From Acidovorax sp. A79 (GTDB lineage Bacteria; Pseudomonadota; Gammaproteobacteria; Burkholderiales; Burkholderiaceae_C), in NCBI RefSeq assembly GCF_041154505.1, contig NZ_AP028672.1, forward strand, positions 1,191,001-1,255,000: 64,000 bases of DNA, read 5' to 3'. Below, piece by piece: positions 8,642 through 18,128 of this stretch (within the stretch, counting starts at the first letter, position 1; the number at the start of each line of letters is the position of its first letter). The notes under the pieces were generated by a model. It did no database searches. It worked only from the letters and a program-made list of their open reading frames with translations, and had not been told where the DNA came from. Both the position numbers and the translations under genes were made by a program.

Positions 8642-9718
8642 ATGATGGCCTTCGACGCCCAGTCCATCGCACAAACCACCCCCACGGGCGACGCCATTGC
8701 CCGGGCCGTGGCGGCCGGCTGGGCGCTCGGTCCCGTGGAGCACTGCGTGCTGCTGCGGCGCGGCTTCAACCAGGTGTACGAAGTGCGCTTTGCCAGCGGC
8801 CAGCACGCCATCGCACGCCTGTGCGCCGAGAGGCCGCGCGGCGCGCCGAACATCGCCTACGAGACCGCCCTGCTCACGCACCTGCGGCGCGGGGGTATCC
8901 CGGTCGCCGCCCCGCTGCCGGCGGCCGATGGAAGCTTCAGCGTGGCGCTCGCCCTGCCAGAGGGTGGCCGCGCGCTGCTCCTGTTCGACTTTCTGGCGGG
9001 AGATCCCCCCGGCGAGTCGCTGGTGGACATCGAGGCCACCGGCCGGGGGCTGGCCCGGATGCACAACGCCGCACAGGGCTACCACGGCCCGCCAAGCCGC
9101 TACACGCTGGACCTCTCCCTGCTGCTCGACGCATCGCTGGAACGCATGCTCGCCGCCCCCACGGTGGACGCGGCGCTGGGACGCGAGTTTGCCGCGCTGG
9201 CCGGCGGGCTGCGCCAGCGCTTTGCCGCATGGCCCGACCTCACCCGCGTGCACTGCCACGGCGACTGCCATGGCAGCAACAACTTCATGAGCGACGGACC
9301 CGGGCAGGGAGACGAAAGCAGCCGCGTGGCAGCCTTCTTCGACTTCGACGATGCGGGCCCGGGCCTGCTGGCCTACGAGCTGAGCGTGTTCCTGTGGGTG
9401 CTGCTGCCGCGCAGCCTGGAAACACCCCTGTCCGCCGCCCTGCGGGAACGCTGGCAGCGCTACCTGGCGGGCTACACCGGCGTGCGCCCCGTACCGCCGC
9501 AGGATCTGGCGGCCATTGCGCCCTGCCTGGCGGTGCGCCAGTTCTGGGTGATGGGCGAATACGCGGGCCGTATCCCCGTGTGGGGCACCCAGGCCATGCC
9601 CACCCACTGGCTGCGCAAGCAGATCCCGCTGATGCAGGCATGGATGGACCTGCCGACCGCCGAGGGGCTGGTGGCCGCGGCACCGGCCGTGGCCGCGCCC
9701 GCCGCACAGGCGCATTGA
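8642..9718 (+). CDS. Phosphotransferase of the APH / homoserine kinase II type
   Basis: A 358-residue protein with the choline/aminoglycoside phosphotransferase fold. The catalytic loop HCHGDCHGSNNFM and the magnesium-binding FFDFDDAGPG are both intact at about 200-245. The N-lobe has the expected strands (LRRGFNQVYEVRF, then HAIARLCAERPRG). Proteins of this type annotated as stress response kinase SrkA or homoserine kinase II phosphorylate small molecules or proteins; the substrate here cannot be decided. An alanine-rich tail follows the domain. The ATG at 8642 is used; the neighbouring ATG at 8645 is equally possible. A hairpin terminator follows at 9758. Confidence 0.8.
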   Translation: MMAFDAQSIAQTTPTGDAIARAVAAGWALGPVEHCVLLRRGFNQVYEVRFASGQHAIARLCAERPRGAPNIAYETALLTHLRRGGIPVAAPLPAADGSFSVALALPEGGRALLLFDFLAGDPPGESLVDIEATGRGLARMHNAAQGYHGPPSRYTLDLSLLLDASLERMLAAPTVDAALGREFAALAGGLRQRFAAWPDLTRVHCHGDCHGSNNFMSDGPGQGDESSRVAAFFDFDDAGPGLLAYELSVFLWVLLPRSLETPLSAALRERWQRYLAGYTGVRPVPPQDLAAIAPCLAVRQFWVMGEYAGRIPVWGTQAMPTHWLRKQIPLMQAWMDLPTAEGLVAAAPAVAAPAAQAH

Positions 9719-9757
9719 ACGCTGGGGCCCGCCAGGGCGCCCTGGCCCTCCGCCCAG

Positions 9758-9785
9758 GACAAGGCCCGCGGCGGCGGGCCTTGTC
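9758..9785 (+). terminator. GC-rich hairpin after the phosphotransferase gene
   Basis: A perfect 12-bp stem (9758-9769 with 9774-9785, GACAAGGCCCGC) and a 4-base loop, 40 bases after the phosphotransferase stop and before the convergent glycerophosphodiesterase stop. No T-run follows, so it may act as a weak or bidirectional terminator or protect transcript ends. Confidence 0.6.
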
Positions 9786-9833
9786 GTGTGGTTTCAGCCT
9801 GGCACCGGGCCAGGGCCCGTGGCCGTTGGCGGA

Positions 9834-10997
9834 TCAGTTGTCCCGCGCCGCCTTGGCGGTGTCCGGGAAGTCGCTGAACACGCCGTCCACACCCAGGTTG
9901 TAGAACAGCTTGTACTCGGCCTTGGGGTCGCCCTTGAAGTCCGAGGCCAGGCGCTTGGCCTCGCTGCGGAAGGTGTAGGGGTGCACCATCAGGCCCGCGG
10001 CGTGGGCATTCTTCACCACATCGGTGGGCGCCATCATCACGCGGTCGCGTTCGTCGATCTTGCCGTCGCCATTGAGGTCATCGGCCTTGCCGTCCTTGTT
10101 GGCGTCCACCTGCTTGGAGGGGATGAGGTACGGCTTCCAGGGGCCGATGCCGTCGGCATAGGTCTTGACCTCCTTGAGGCCCGCGGGGGTGAGCAGGCTG
10201 GCGAAGGTGCGCGCGTCGCCGGCCACCGCAAAGTCGTAGGGCTTGTCGTAGGGGGCGGTCAGGTCCATGCTGCCGTCGGGGTTCACGTCGTTCGCGTCCA
10301 CCAGCTGCACCAGGCGGATCTGCGTCTTGGTGCGCAGGTACTTGAGGTTGGACACCTCGAACGACTGCACGATGACCGGCGAGCTCTTGGCGGTGTAGCC
10401 GTACTTGGCCAGCGTGGCGAGCAGGCGGTCTTCCAGCGGCAGGCCCAGCTTGGCATGGAAGGTGGGGTGCTTGGTCTCGGGGTACACGCCCACGGTGCGG
10501 CCGGCCTTGGCGCCTTCGTTCTTGGCGAGGTCCAGCACTTCTTCCAGGGTGGGGATCTGGTACTTGCCGTTGTGCGACTGGTCGCGGTCCGACAGGGGCT
10601 GGACGGCGCGCAGGGTCTTGATCTCGGCCAGGGTGAAATCCGACACGAACCAGCCCTCTTCCTCCACGCCGTCCACCATCTTCTTGGTCTTGCGGCCCGC
10701 GAACTCGGCGCGGGTGGACACATCGGTGGTGCCGGTGATGTTGGGTTCGTGGCGCGCCACCAGCACGCCGTCCTTGGTGGCCACCAGGTCGGGTTCGATG
10801 AAGTCGGCGCCCATGTCGATGGCCCGCTTGTAGCCCTCGAGCGTGTGGTCGGGCAGGTAACCGGCGGCCCCCCGGTGGCCGATCACGAGCGGCTTGTCGC
10901 CATTCAGCGTGGGATAGGGGTTGTCATCGTTGCCGCCGCAGGCCGCCAGCGTGGCCAGCAAGGCCAGCGCACCCAACTTCGCACCAGGAATGTGCAT
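9834..10997 (-). CDS. glpQ: Glycerophosphodiester phosphodiesterase lipoprotein (GlpQ type)
   Basis: It hydrolyses glycerophosphodiesters to glycerol-3-phosphate and an alcohol in the cell envelope. The 387 residues start with a lipoprotein signal (LLATLAAC, C20). The GDPD active site follows: H41 in [20 protein letters not shown]68 and D70 in FIEPDLV, and H83 in ARHEPNI. The barrel continues to [10 protein letters not shown] at the C-terminus. Unusual is a calcium-loop-like stretch around residues 297-318, [19 protein letters not shown], resembling paired EF-hand or dockerin loops. The start has GGAG upstream. It is divergent from gdhA. Confidence 0.9.
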   Translation of the reverse strand: MHIPGAKLGALALLATLAACGGNDDNPYPTLNGDKPLVIGHRGAAGYLPDHTLEGYKRAIDMGADFIEPDLVATKDGVLVARHEPNITGTTDVSTRAEFAGRKTKKMVDGVEEEGWFVSDFTLAEIKTLRAVQPLSDRDQSHNGKYQIPTLEEVLDLAKNEGAKAGRTVGVYPETKHPTFHAKLGLPLEDRLLATLAKYGYTAKSSPVIVQSFEVSNLKYLRTKTQIRLVQLVDANDVNPDGSMDLTAPYDKPYDFAVAGDARTFASLLTPAGLKEVKTYADGIGPWKPYLIPSKQVDANKDGKADDLNGDGKIDERDRVMMAPTDVVKNAHAAGLMVHPYTFRSEAKRLASDFKGDPKAEYKLFYNLGVDGVFSDFPDTAKAARDN

Positions 10998-11144
10998 GCT
11001 CTTCTCCTCGTTGTGTTTAGAACCGCCGAACTGTGGCCGCCGCCTGTGACAAGGCGATGACTCCCGTTTTGCGCGCCGGTGACAGCCCACGCCAGCCCCC
11101 CGCCGCACCAACATATGGCAACCCACCCGCCACATTCCCCACCA

Positions 11145-11175
11145 TTGTGCATAGGCATGCGCATAAACGTATAAC
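11145..11175 (+). promoter_or_regulatory. Possible sigma-70 promoter of gdhA
   Basis: TTGTGC at 11145-11150 and TATAAC at 11170-11175 are separated by 19 bases in an AT-rich part of the 244-base divergent glpQ/gdhA region, about 65 bases ahead of the gdhA ATG. The -10 is good, but the spacer is longer than ideal. Confidence 0.3.
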
Positions 11176-11241
11176 TTTTGAACATAATTCGATGTTGCAG
11201 CGCGCCATTGCCTGCTTTTTGACGCAGAAAGCTTTTTGAAC

Positions 11242-12585
11242 ATGAAATACGAGTCCGCAGGCAGCTTCCTTTCCCACGTGGCCCACCGCAATCCGGGTCA
11301 GCCCGAATTCCTGCAGGCCGTCACTGAAGTCATGGAAAGCCTGTGGCCCTTCATCGCCCAGCACCCCCGCTATGCCGAGCATGGCCTGCTGGAGCGGCTC
11401 GTCGAGCCCGAGCGCATCGTGATGTTCCGCGTGTCGTGGGTGGACGACCATGGCACCGTGCAGGTCAACCGCGGCTACCGCATCCAGCACAGCATGGCGA
11501 TCGGCCCCTACAAGGGCGGCCTGCGCTTTCACCCCTCGGTGAACCTGTCGGTGCTCAAGTTCCTGGCTTTCGAGCAGACCTTCAAGAACGCGCTGACCAC
11601 GCTGCCCATGGGCGGCGGCAAGGGCGGCTCCGACTTCGACCCCAAGGGCAAGAGCTCCGGTGAAGTCATGCGTTTTTGCCAGGCCTTCGTCTCCGAGCTG
11701 TTCCGCCACGTCGGTGCCGACACCGACGTGCCGGCGGGCGACATCGGCGTGGGCGGCCGCGAGGTGGGCTTCATGGCGGGCATGATGAAGAAGCTCAGCA
11801 ACCGGGCGGACTGCGTGTTCACCGGCAAGGGCCTGTCGTTCGGCGGATCGCTGATCCGCCCCGAGGCCACGGGCTATGGCACCGTGTATTTCGCGCAGGA
11901 GATGCTCAAATCCCGGGGCCGCTCGCTCGACGGCATGCGCGTCTCGGTCTCGGGATCGGGCAACGTGGCGCAGTACGCGGTCGAAAAGGCCCTGCAGCTG
12001 GGCGCCAAGGTGGTCACTGTGTCGGATTCGAGCGGCACCATCGTGGACGAGGACGGTTTCACCCCGCAGAAGCTGGCCGAGCTGATGGAGGTGAAGAACC
12101 ACCTGTATGGCCGCGTGAGCGACTACGCAGCCCGCACGGGCTCCCGCTTCGAGGCCGGTGTGCGCCCCTGGCACGTGCCCGTAGACGTGGCCCTGCCCTG
12201 CGCCACGCAGAACGAGCTGGACGCCCAGGACGCCGCCACCCTGATCAGGAACGGCGTGGTCTGCGTGGCGGAAGGCGCCAACATGCCTTCCACCATCGAT
12301 GCCGCCAAGGCCTTCGAGGCGGCAGGCGTGCTCTACGCCCCCGGCAAGGCCAGCAACGCCGGCGGCGTGGCGACCTCGGGCCTGGAAATGAGCCAGAACG
12401 CCGCCCGCCTGTCGTGGCCCCGCGAAGAGGTCGATGCGCGGCTGCTGCAGATCATGCAGGGCATCCATGCCGCGTGCCTGCACTATGGCAAGCGCAGCGA
12501 CGGCAGCGTGAGCTACGTGGACGGCGCCAATATCGCGGGCTTCGTCAAGGTGGCCGACGCCATGCTGGCGCAGGGCGTGGTCTGA
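11242..12585 (+). CDS. gdhA: NADP-specific glutamate dehydrogenase
   Basis: It converts 2-oxoglutarate, ammonium and NADPH to glutamate in the cytoplasm. The 447 residues match the E. coli GdhA length exactly. Family blocks are intact: [15 protein letters not shown], the catalytic-lysine region [32 protein letters not shown], the cofactor-binding [12 protein letters not shown], and CATQNELDA. The ATG at 11242 was chosen over a TTG six bases upstream because it gives the family N-terminus ([10 protein letters not shown]). Its ribosome binding site is weak. It is a single-gene unit divergent from glpQ, probably with its own promoter. Confidence 0.96.
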   Translation: MKYESAGSFLSHVAHRNPGQPEFLQAVTEVMESLWPFIAQHPRYAEHGLLERLVEPERIVMFRVSWVDDHGTVQVNRGYRIQHSMAIGPYKGGLRFHPSVNLSVLKFLAFEQTFKNALTTLPMGGGKGGSDFDPKGKSSGEVMRFCQAFVSELFRHVGADTDVPAGDIGVGGREVGFMAGMMKKLSNRADCVFTGKGLSFGGSLIRPEATGYGTVYFAQEMLKSRGRSLDGMRVSVSGSGNVAQYAVEKALQLGAKVVTVSDSSGTIVDEDGFTPQKLAELMEVKNHLYGRVSDYAARTGSRFEAGVRPWHVPVDVALPCATQNELDAQDAATLIRNGVVCVAEGANMPSTIDAAKAFEAAGVLYAPGKASNAGGVATSGLEMSQNAARLSWPREEVDARLLQIMQGIHAACLHYGKRSDGSVSYVDGANIAGFVKVADAMLAQGVV

Positions 12586-12723
12586 CCTTTCTTCGGGAAG
12601 CGTTTCAGAAGCGGTGAAAAGAAGGGCAGTTGCCGGGCAGTTGGCGGGCTCTGCGGGAAGATGGGCACAAACCCTGCTTTCCGTGCGAGAACTTTCCGGC
12701 ACGATGGCGACTCTCTCCTTTCC

Positions 12724-13557
12724 ATGAAACGCACCCCCCTCCTGATCTCCCTGGCGCTGGCCATCGCCGTCTCGGCGGGCTGCGCCACCCTCGACGCCAA
12801 GCAGCGCGAGTGGATCTTCCAGCCCAGCGACCGCAGCTGGGGCGGCCCCCAGTCCACCGAGGACATGCAGGACGTGTGGATCGATTTCCAGTCCGAGGCC
12901 ACCGGCCAGCCTGGCCGGCTGCACGGCCTGTGGCTGGCGCATGCGCGCGCGGACGCCCCCGTGATGCTGTACCTGCACGGGGCGCGCTGGAACGTGGCGG
13001 GCTCTTCCGGCCGCATGCGCCGCATGCAGGAACTGGGGTTCTCGGTGCTCGCCATCGACTACCGAGGGTTCGGTCAGAGCAGCGCCGCGCTGCCTTCCGA
13101 GGTCACGGCCGGCGAGGACGCCCGCGCCGCCTGGGACTGGCTCGCCCGCCAGGCGCCGGGGACGCCGCGCTACATCTTCGGGCACTCGCTGGGCGGGGCC
13201 ATCGCCATCGACCTGGCCCGCCAGGTCCCCGACGAGCAGGGCACCATCGTCGAAGGCACGTTCACGAGCATCCCCGAGGTGGTCAGCACCTTCAAATGGG
13301 GGTGGCTGCCCGTGTCGGCCCTCATCACCCAGCGTTTCGAATCCGTGCGCAAGGTCTCCGAAATCGGCTCGCCCCTGCTCGTGGTGCATGGCAGCGAAGA
13401 CAGCCTCATCCTGCCCAGCCTGGGCCGCAAGCTGTACGAGGCGGCGGCCGAGCCCAAGCGGTTTGTGCTGGTGGAGGGTGGTTCGCACCACACCACCAAC
13501 GCCGTGGGCCAGGGCCTCTACCGCGAGGCCATGGTGGCTCTCTTCAAGCTGAAGTAA
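12724..13557 (+). CDS. Alpha/beta hydrolase lipoprotein
   Basis: A 277-residue serine hydrolase with a lipoprotein signal (AVSAGC, C20), so it is probably tethered in the envelope. The alpha/beta hydrolase core shows YLHGARWN (oxyanion region), the nucleophile elbow GHSLGG, the acid in HGSEDSLILP, and the histidine in EGGSHHTTN. This layout resembles the BEM46/YfhR-like hydrolases. The substrate is unknown. The start at 12724 was chosen because it begins the signal peptide; a longer frame exists from 12661. It is convergent with the next gene, with only 21 bases between the stops. Confidence 0.82.
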   Translation: MKRTPLLISLALAIAVSAGCATLDAKQREWIFQPSDRSWGGPQSTEDMQDVWIDFQSEATGQPGRLHGLWLAHARADAPVMLYLHGARWNVAGSSGRMRRMQELGFSVLAIDYRGFGQSSAALPSEVTAGEDARAAWDWLARQAPGTPRYIFGHSLGGAIAIDLARQVPDEQGTIVEGTFTSIPEVVSTFKWGWLPVSALITQRFESVRKVSEIGSPLLVVHGSEDSLILPSLGRKLYEAAAEPKRFVLVEGGSHHTTNAVGQGLYREAMVALFKLK

Positions 13558-13578
13558 TTTGGCCTGGAGGGCACGCCC

Positions 13579-14922
13579 TCAGCGCCGCACCGCCTGCGCC
13601 AGTGCCGCCCAGGCCTTGAGCGTGAGCGGGTGGGTGAAGCCCGCGCCCGCCACCGGGTGCGACGAGAGCTTGACCACCACCATCTCGGCAGCCGGGTTCA
13701 CATGGATGAACTGGCCGTGGATGCCCGCGGCCTCCCAGGCGCCATCGGCGTTGTGCAGCACCCACCACTGGTTGCGGTAGCTGTAGCCGGGGCGAAACGC
13801 CATGCCGCCCATCTTGAACTTCTCGCGGTCGCCGCCTTTGGCGGTATCGTCGATCACGGCCTTGTCAAAAATCTTTTGGCCGTTGTAGCTGCCGCCCAGG
13901 CGCAGCATTTCGCCAAACCGCGCCAGGTCGCGCGCCGTGGCATTGAGCCCTGCGCCCTGCAGCGGCGTGCCCACGCTGTCCACCATCACGTGGGCGTCTT
14001 CTTCCATGCCCAGCTTCTGCCAGATGTTCTCGCTCATCAGCTCGGCCCAGTGCTTGCCGGTGGCGCGCGAAACAATCCAGCCCAGCACCTCGGAATGCAC
14101 GGTGCGGTACACAAAACCCGCGCCGTGTTCGCCTTCCTTCTTGAGCGTCTTCAGGAAGTCATACACAGTGGTCGGCCCCTGGTAGCCCGGCGGGCGTGGC
14201 AGCATGCCGCTGGACCAGCTGTAGCCAAAGATCTCGGTGGCGGGGTCGGTGTAGACCTCGCGGAAACGCACGGCGCCCGTCATGTCCATCACCTCGCGCA
14301 CCTTCATGTCGCCCCAGGCCGAGTCGGCCAGCTCCGGCACATATTTGGTGACCAGCGCGCTGGGGTCGATCTTGCCCTCGTGCGCCAGTTGCGCGGCCAT
14401 GAGGCCGGTGAACGACTTGGTGACCGAGAACAGCAGGTGCGGCGTGTACGGCTTCATCTGGTTGTCGTAGCGCTCGTACACCACGCGGCCCTTGTGCACC
14501 ACCACCAGCGCATCGGTGTAGGTGCGGGTGAGCCACTGGTCCACCGTGATGGGCTGCCCCTTGTCGTCATCAAACACCACGCCGCCCAGGGGCTTGGGGT
14601 CTGCAGGCAGGGCCGATGCAGCCGCCCCACCCCGGCGGATGTTGTGCGTGGGCTGCAGCTCGCGCAGGTGCTGCAGCGCCCAGCGCATCTGGGGGTACTT
14701 GAAGGAATTGCTCAGGTCCACACGCTGCGCGCCCTCGGGCGGGAAGGTGGTCATGTAGCCCAGCTTGTCCAGCGTCACGCTCTCTGGCGCGGGCAGGGCC
14801 GGGGCCTGCGCCTGGGCGGCCAGGGCGGTGCCCAGGGCGGCCAGCGCCAGCGCACTGCGCAGCCGGGTGGTCATGGCGGGGCGCCAGCCCTGGGACCCTC
14901 GGCGGGTTGTGATCTTGTGCAT
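13579..14922 (-). CDS. Exported serine hydrolase, class C beta-lactamase fold (NylB-like)
   Basis: A 447-residue protein with an N-terminal signal ([15 protein letters not shown]). The beta-lactamase-type motif SxxK appears as FSVTKSFTG, with the catalytic serine near 166. The second motif region reads [13 protein letters not shown], where 6-aminohexanoate-dimer hydrolase relatives usually have YxN. The later block is [11 protein letters not shown]. The overall arrangement ([28 protein letters not shown]) fits the EstB/NylB group of esterases and amide hydrolases rather than true beta-lactamases. AGGAGA lies ahead of the start at 14922. It is divergent from the efflux gene that follows; a link between the two is only an inference. 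Confidence 0.8.
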   Translation of the reverse strand: MHKITTRRGSQGWRPAMTTRLRSALALAALGTALAAQAQAPALPAPESVTLDKLGYMTTFPPEGAQRVDLSNSFKYPQMRWALQHLRELQPTHNIRRGGAAASALPADPKPLGGVVFDDDKGQPITVDQWLTRTYTDALVVVHKGRVVYERYDNQMKPYTPHLLFSVTKSFTGLMAAQLAHEGKIDPSALVTKYVPELADSAWGDMKVREVMDMTGAVRFREVYTDPATEIFGYSWSSGMLPRPPGYQGPTTVYDFLKTLKKEGEHGAGFVYRTVHSEVLGWIVSRATGKHWAELMSENIWQKLGMEEDAHVMVDSVGTPLQGAGLNATARDLARFGEMLRLGGSYNGQKIFDKAVIDDTAKGGDREKFKMGGMAFRPGYSYRNQWWVLHNADGAWEAAGIHGQFIHVNPAAEMVVVKLSSHPVAGAGFTHPLTLKAWAALAQAVRR

Positions 14923-15118
14923 GGGATGTCTCCTGGCTTGTTGTGTTGTGTGTTGTTGTGCGGCGGCCTGGGTCCGGCCAGCCGCACCACCATGGTGCTG
15001 CGCCACCGGCCCCGCGCCCTGTCACCCGCGCGACGCGCGTCACACACCAACTCTCACCATCTCTCACAAGCCCCGCCCGGCAAGGCGCCCGTGCCCCATC
15101 TGGTACCCTCAGACAGAT

Positions 15119-16351
15119 ATGTCTGCCCCCTCCGCCACCGCCGTGCCCACGGCTGCTTCCGCCTCCATCCAGCCCGGCCTGGCCATCCTGGTGCTCGCGC
15201 TGCTGCTCTCCATCCAGCCCGTCACCACCGACCTGTACCTGCCCGCCCTGCCCGCCCTCACGCGCAGCCTGGGCGCACCCATGGCGGCCGCGCAGCTCAC
15301 GCTCAGCGGCCTGCTGCTGGCGTTTGGCTGCTCGCAGATGGTATGGGGGCCGCTGTCGGACCGCTTCGGACGCAGGCCCATCCTGCTGGCGGGGCTCGGC
15401 ATCTACACCCTGGCTTCGCTGGGCAGCGCATTTGCACCCACCATGGCGCTGCTCATTGTGTGGCGCATCGCCCAGGGCGCCGCGATGGGCGCGGTGGTGA
15501 TGTGCGCGCGGGCCATCGTGCGCGACCTGTACACGCCGCTCGACGGCGCGCGCGCCATGTCCAAGGCGCTCACGGGGCTGGGCATCGTGGCCTGCATCTG
15601 CGCGCCCATGGGCGGGCTGCTCAGCGAATGGCTGGGCTGGCGCGCGGCGCTGCTGGCGCTCACGGTGTATGCCGTCGTCACGCTGGCCCTGGTGGCGCTG
15701 CGCATGCCCGAGACCCTGGCGCGGCGCAACCCGCAGGCACTGCAGCCGCGCGTGCTGCTGGGCACCTGGATGCAGGTGATGCGCCACCCCACCTTCTGGG
15801 CGTTCTCGCTGCAGACCACGGCCACCTACGGCGGCCTGTTCACCTTCCTGGCAGCCTCTTCGTTCGTTTATATCGACGTGCTGGGCCTCACCCGCACGCA
15901 GTACGGCTGGACCATGGCGTCTGCCTGCCTGGCCTACTTTGGCGGCACCTTCCTGTGCCGCAGCCTGCTGGCCCGCTTCGGCCTGCAGCGCACGGTGGCC
16001 ATCGCGGGGGCACTGAGCATCAGCGGCGGTACGCTGATGGCGCTGGTGGCGCACCTGGGCTGGCACCAGCCCTGGGCGCTGACCTTGCCCTTCTATCTCT
16101 TCATGCTGGGCCACGGCATCCACCAGCCCTGCGGGCAAAGCGGCGCTGTCGGCCCGTTTCCGCAGGCGGCGGGCGTGGCGTCGGCGCTCAATGGTTTCAT
16201 GATGATGCTGGCCGCCTTTGCCATCGGCGGCTGGCTGGGCGCGCGCCTGGACGGCACCGTGTGGCCCCTCGTCAACGGCATCTGGTTCTGGTCGGCCGCG
16301 CTGGCGCTCATCTCGTGGACGCTGGTGCAGAAGTTCGGAGCCCGCGCGTGA
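15119..16351 (+). CDS. Bcr/CflA-type drug efflux transporter (MFS)
   Basis: An inner-membrane proton-driven exporter of the major facilitator superfamily with 12 predicted helices in 410 residues. The Bcr/CflA signature is clear: [20 protein letters not shown] at the first helix, then [17 protein letters not shown] (motif A), then [21 protein letters not shown]. Relatives export bicyclomycin, chloramphenicol or sulfonamides; the substrate here is unknown. The ATG at 15119 has only a weak ribosome binding site, but it is the natural N-terminus. Its stop overlaps the miaA GTG (GTGA), so miaA is translationally coupled. Confidence 0.9.
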   Translation: MSAPSATAVPTAASASIQPGLAILVLALLLSIQPVTTDLYLPALPALTRSLGAPMAAAQLTLSGLLLAFGCSQMVWGPLSDRFGRRPILLAGLGIYTLASLGSAFAPTMALLIVWRIAQGAAMGAVVMCARAIVRDLYTPLDGARAMSKALTGLGIVACICAPMGGLLSEWLGWRAALLALTVYAVVTLALVALRMPETLARRNPQALQPRVLLGTWMQVMRHPTFWAFSLQTTATYGGLFTFLAASSFVYIDVLGLTRTQYGWTMASACLAYFGGTFLCRSLLARFGLQRTVAIAGALSISGGTLMALVAHLGWHQPWALTLPFYLFMLGHGIHQPCGQSGAVGPFPQAAGVASALNGFMMMLAAFAIGGWLGARLDGTVWPLVNGIWFWSAALALISWTLVQKFGARA

Positions 16352-17357
16352 CCCTGCCCGAGCCCCTGCTGCCCGCCATCGCCCTGGCAGGTCCCACGGC
16401 TTCCGGCAAGACGGCGGGCGCGCTCGCGCTGGCCGCCGTGCTGGGCAGCCAGGGCGTGCCGGTGGAGATCATCAGCGTCGACTCCGCCCTGGTCTACCGG
16501 GGCATGGACATCGGCACCGCCAAGCCCGCCCCCGAGGAACGCGCCGCCGTGCCGCACCACCTCATCGACATCCGCGACCCGCTGCAGGCCTACAACGCGG
16601 CCGAGTTCGTGCAGGACGCGGCGCGGCTCATCGGCGAGATCCGCGCGCGCGGCGCGCTGCCCCTGCTGGTGGGCGGCACCATGCTGTACTTCAAGGCGCT
16701 GTTCGACGGCATCGACGACATGCCCGCCGCCGACCCCGCCGTGCGCGCGCGGATCGAAGCGCGGGCCACCGAACGGGGCTGGCCCGCGCTGCATGCGGAA
16801 CTGGCGGCGGTAGACCCCGTGACCGCCGCCCGCCTGGCGCCTGCCGACAGCCAGCGCATCCAGCGCGCGCTGGAGGTGTGGCATGTCTCCGGCCAGCCCC
16901 TGTCGAGCTTTCACACTACAAAAAAGAGAGCTTCAGGCGCAGATCCAGCAAGCGCTACAGCCCTCTTCTCCTTGGAACCGGAGGACCGCGCCTGGCTCCA
17001 CGCCCGCATTGCCCAGCGCTTTGACGCCATGCTCGCCGGAGGTTTGCTCGACGAAGTGCGGGCCTTGCGCGCACGCGGCGACCTGCATCCGGACCTGCCC
17101 TCCATGCGCTGCGTGGGCTACCGCCAGGCGTGGGAAGAGCTGGACTTCCAGGCCACCCGCGCACCCGGCACGCCCCTGAACCTGGCCCACCTGCGCGAGC
17201 GCGGCATTGCCGCCACGCGCCAGCTCGCCAAGCGCCAGATCACCTGGCTGCGCGGCATGCCGGGGCGCCACACCATTGCGTGCGACCAGCCCGACGCCAC
17301 GGCCCGGCTCGTGCAGGCCGTGCTGCGGCGGCTCGCGCAGCGCGAGCAGGCCGCGCC

Positions 17358-17361
<4 letters not shown>
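16348..17361 (+). CDS. miaA: tRNA dimethylallyltransferase MiaA
   Basis: It transfers an isopentenyl group from dimethylallyl diphosphate to A37 of tRNAs reading UNN codons. The P-loop GPTASGKT is at 15-22, then [27 protein letters not shown], the [13 protein letters not shown] block and [11 protein letters not shown]. The C-terminal part has [11 protein letters not shown] and [13 protein letters not shown]. The GTG at 16348 overlaps the preceding stop by the GTGA arrangement. At 337 residues it is somewhat longer than usual. The excess includes about 19 residues (190-208, [19 protein letters not shown]) encoded by an in-frame interspersed repeat, replacing the normal short linker before [10 protein letters not shown]. 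Confidence 0.96.
16915..16971 (+). repeat. Interspersed palindromic repeat inside miaA
   Basis: On the plus strand this reads ACAAAAAAGAGAGCTTCAGG, then CGCAGATCCAG, then the conserved right arm CAAGCGCTACAG. It is the same layout as the other copies. It is read in frame and adds residues 190-208 of MiaA without interrupting the gene. Confidence 0.65.
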
Positions 17362-18005
<644 letters not shown>

Positions 18006-18020
<15 letters not shown>

Positions 18021-18063
18021 CGAGCTGCTTGCGCTTGCCCAGCAATGGCTGGATGCCAGTTCG
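18006..18063 (+). repeat. Interspersed repeat forming the 3' end of the ABC ATPase gene
   Basis: This reads CGCTATCAATTGACGAGCTG, then CTTGCGCTTGCCCAGCAATG and GCTGGATGCCAG. The left arm is well conserved and the right arm degenerate. The TGA stop of the ATPase (18018-18020) lies inside the element. Confidence 0.6.
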
Positions 18064-18128
18064 TTTGATACCTATTTAAGTCGCTGCCCCCAACAGCGCC
18101 GGCGCGGGGACGGCGTGGCACCGACCGG

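Noticed and set aside
13630..16347. Plus-strand open frame continuous with miaA
   Set aside because: Antisense to the serine hydrolase and out of frame with the efflux gene; low-complexity translation. Only the part from 16348 is miaA.
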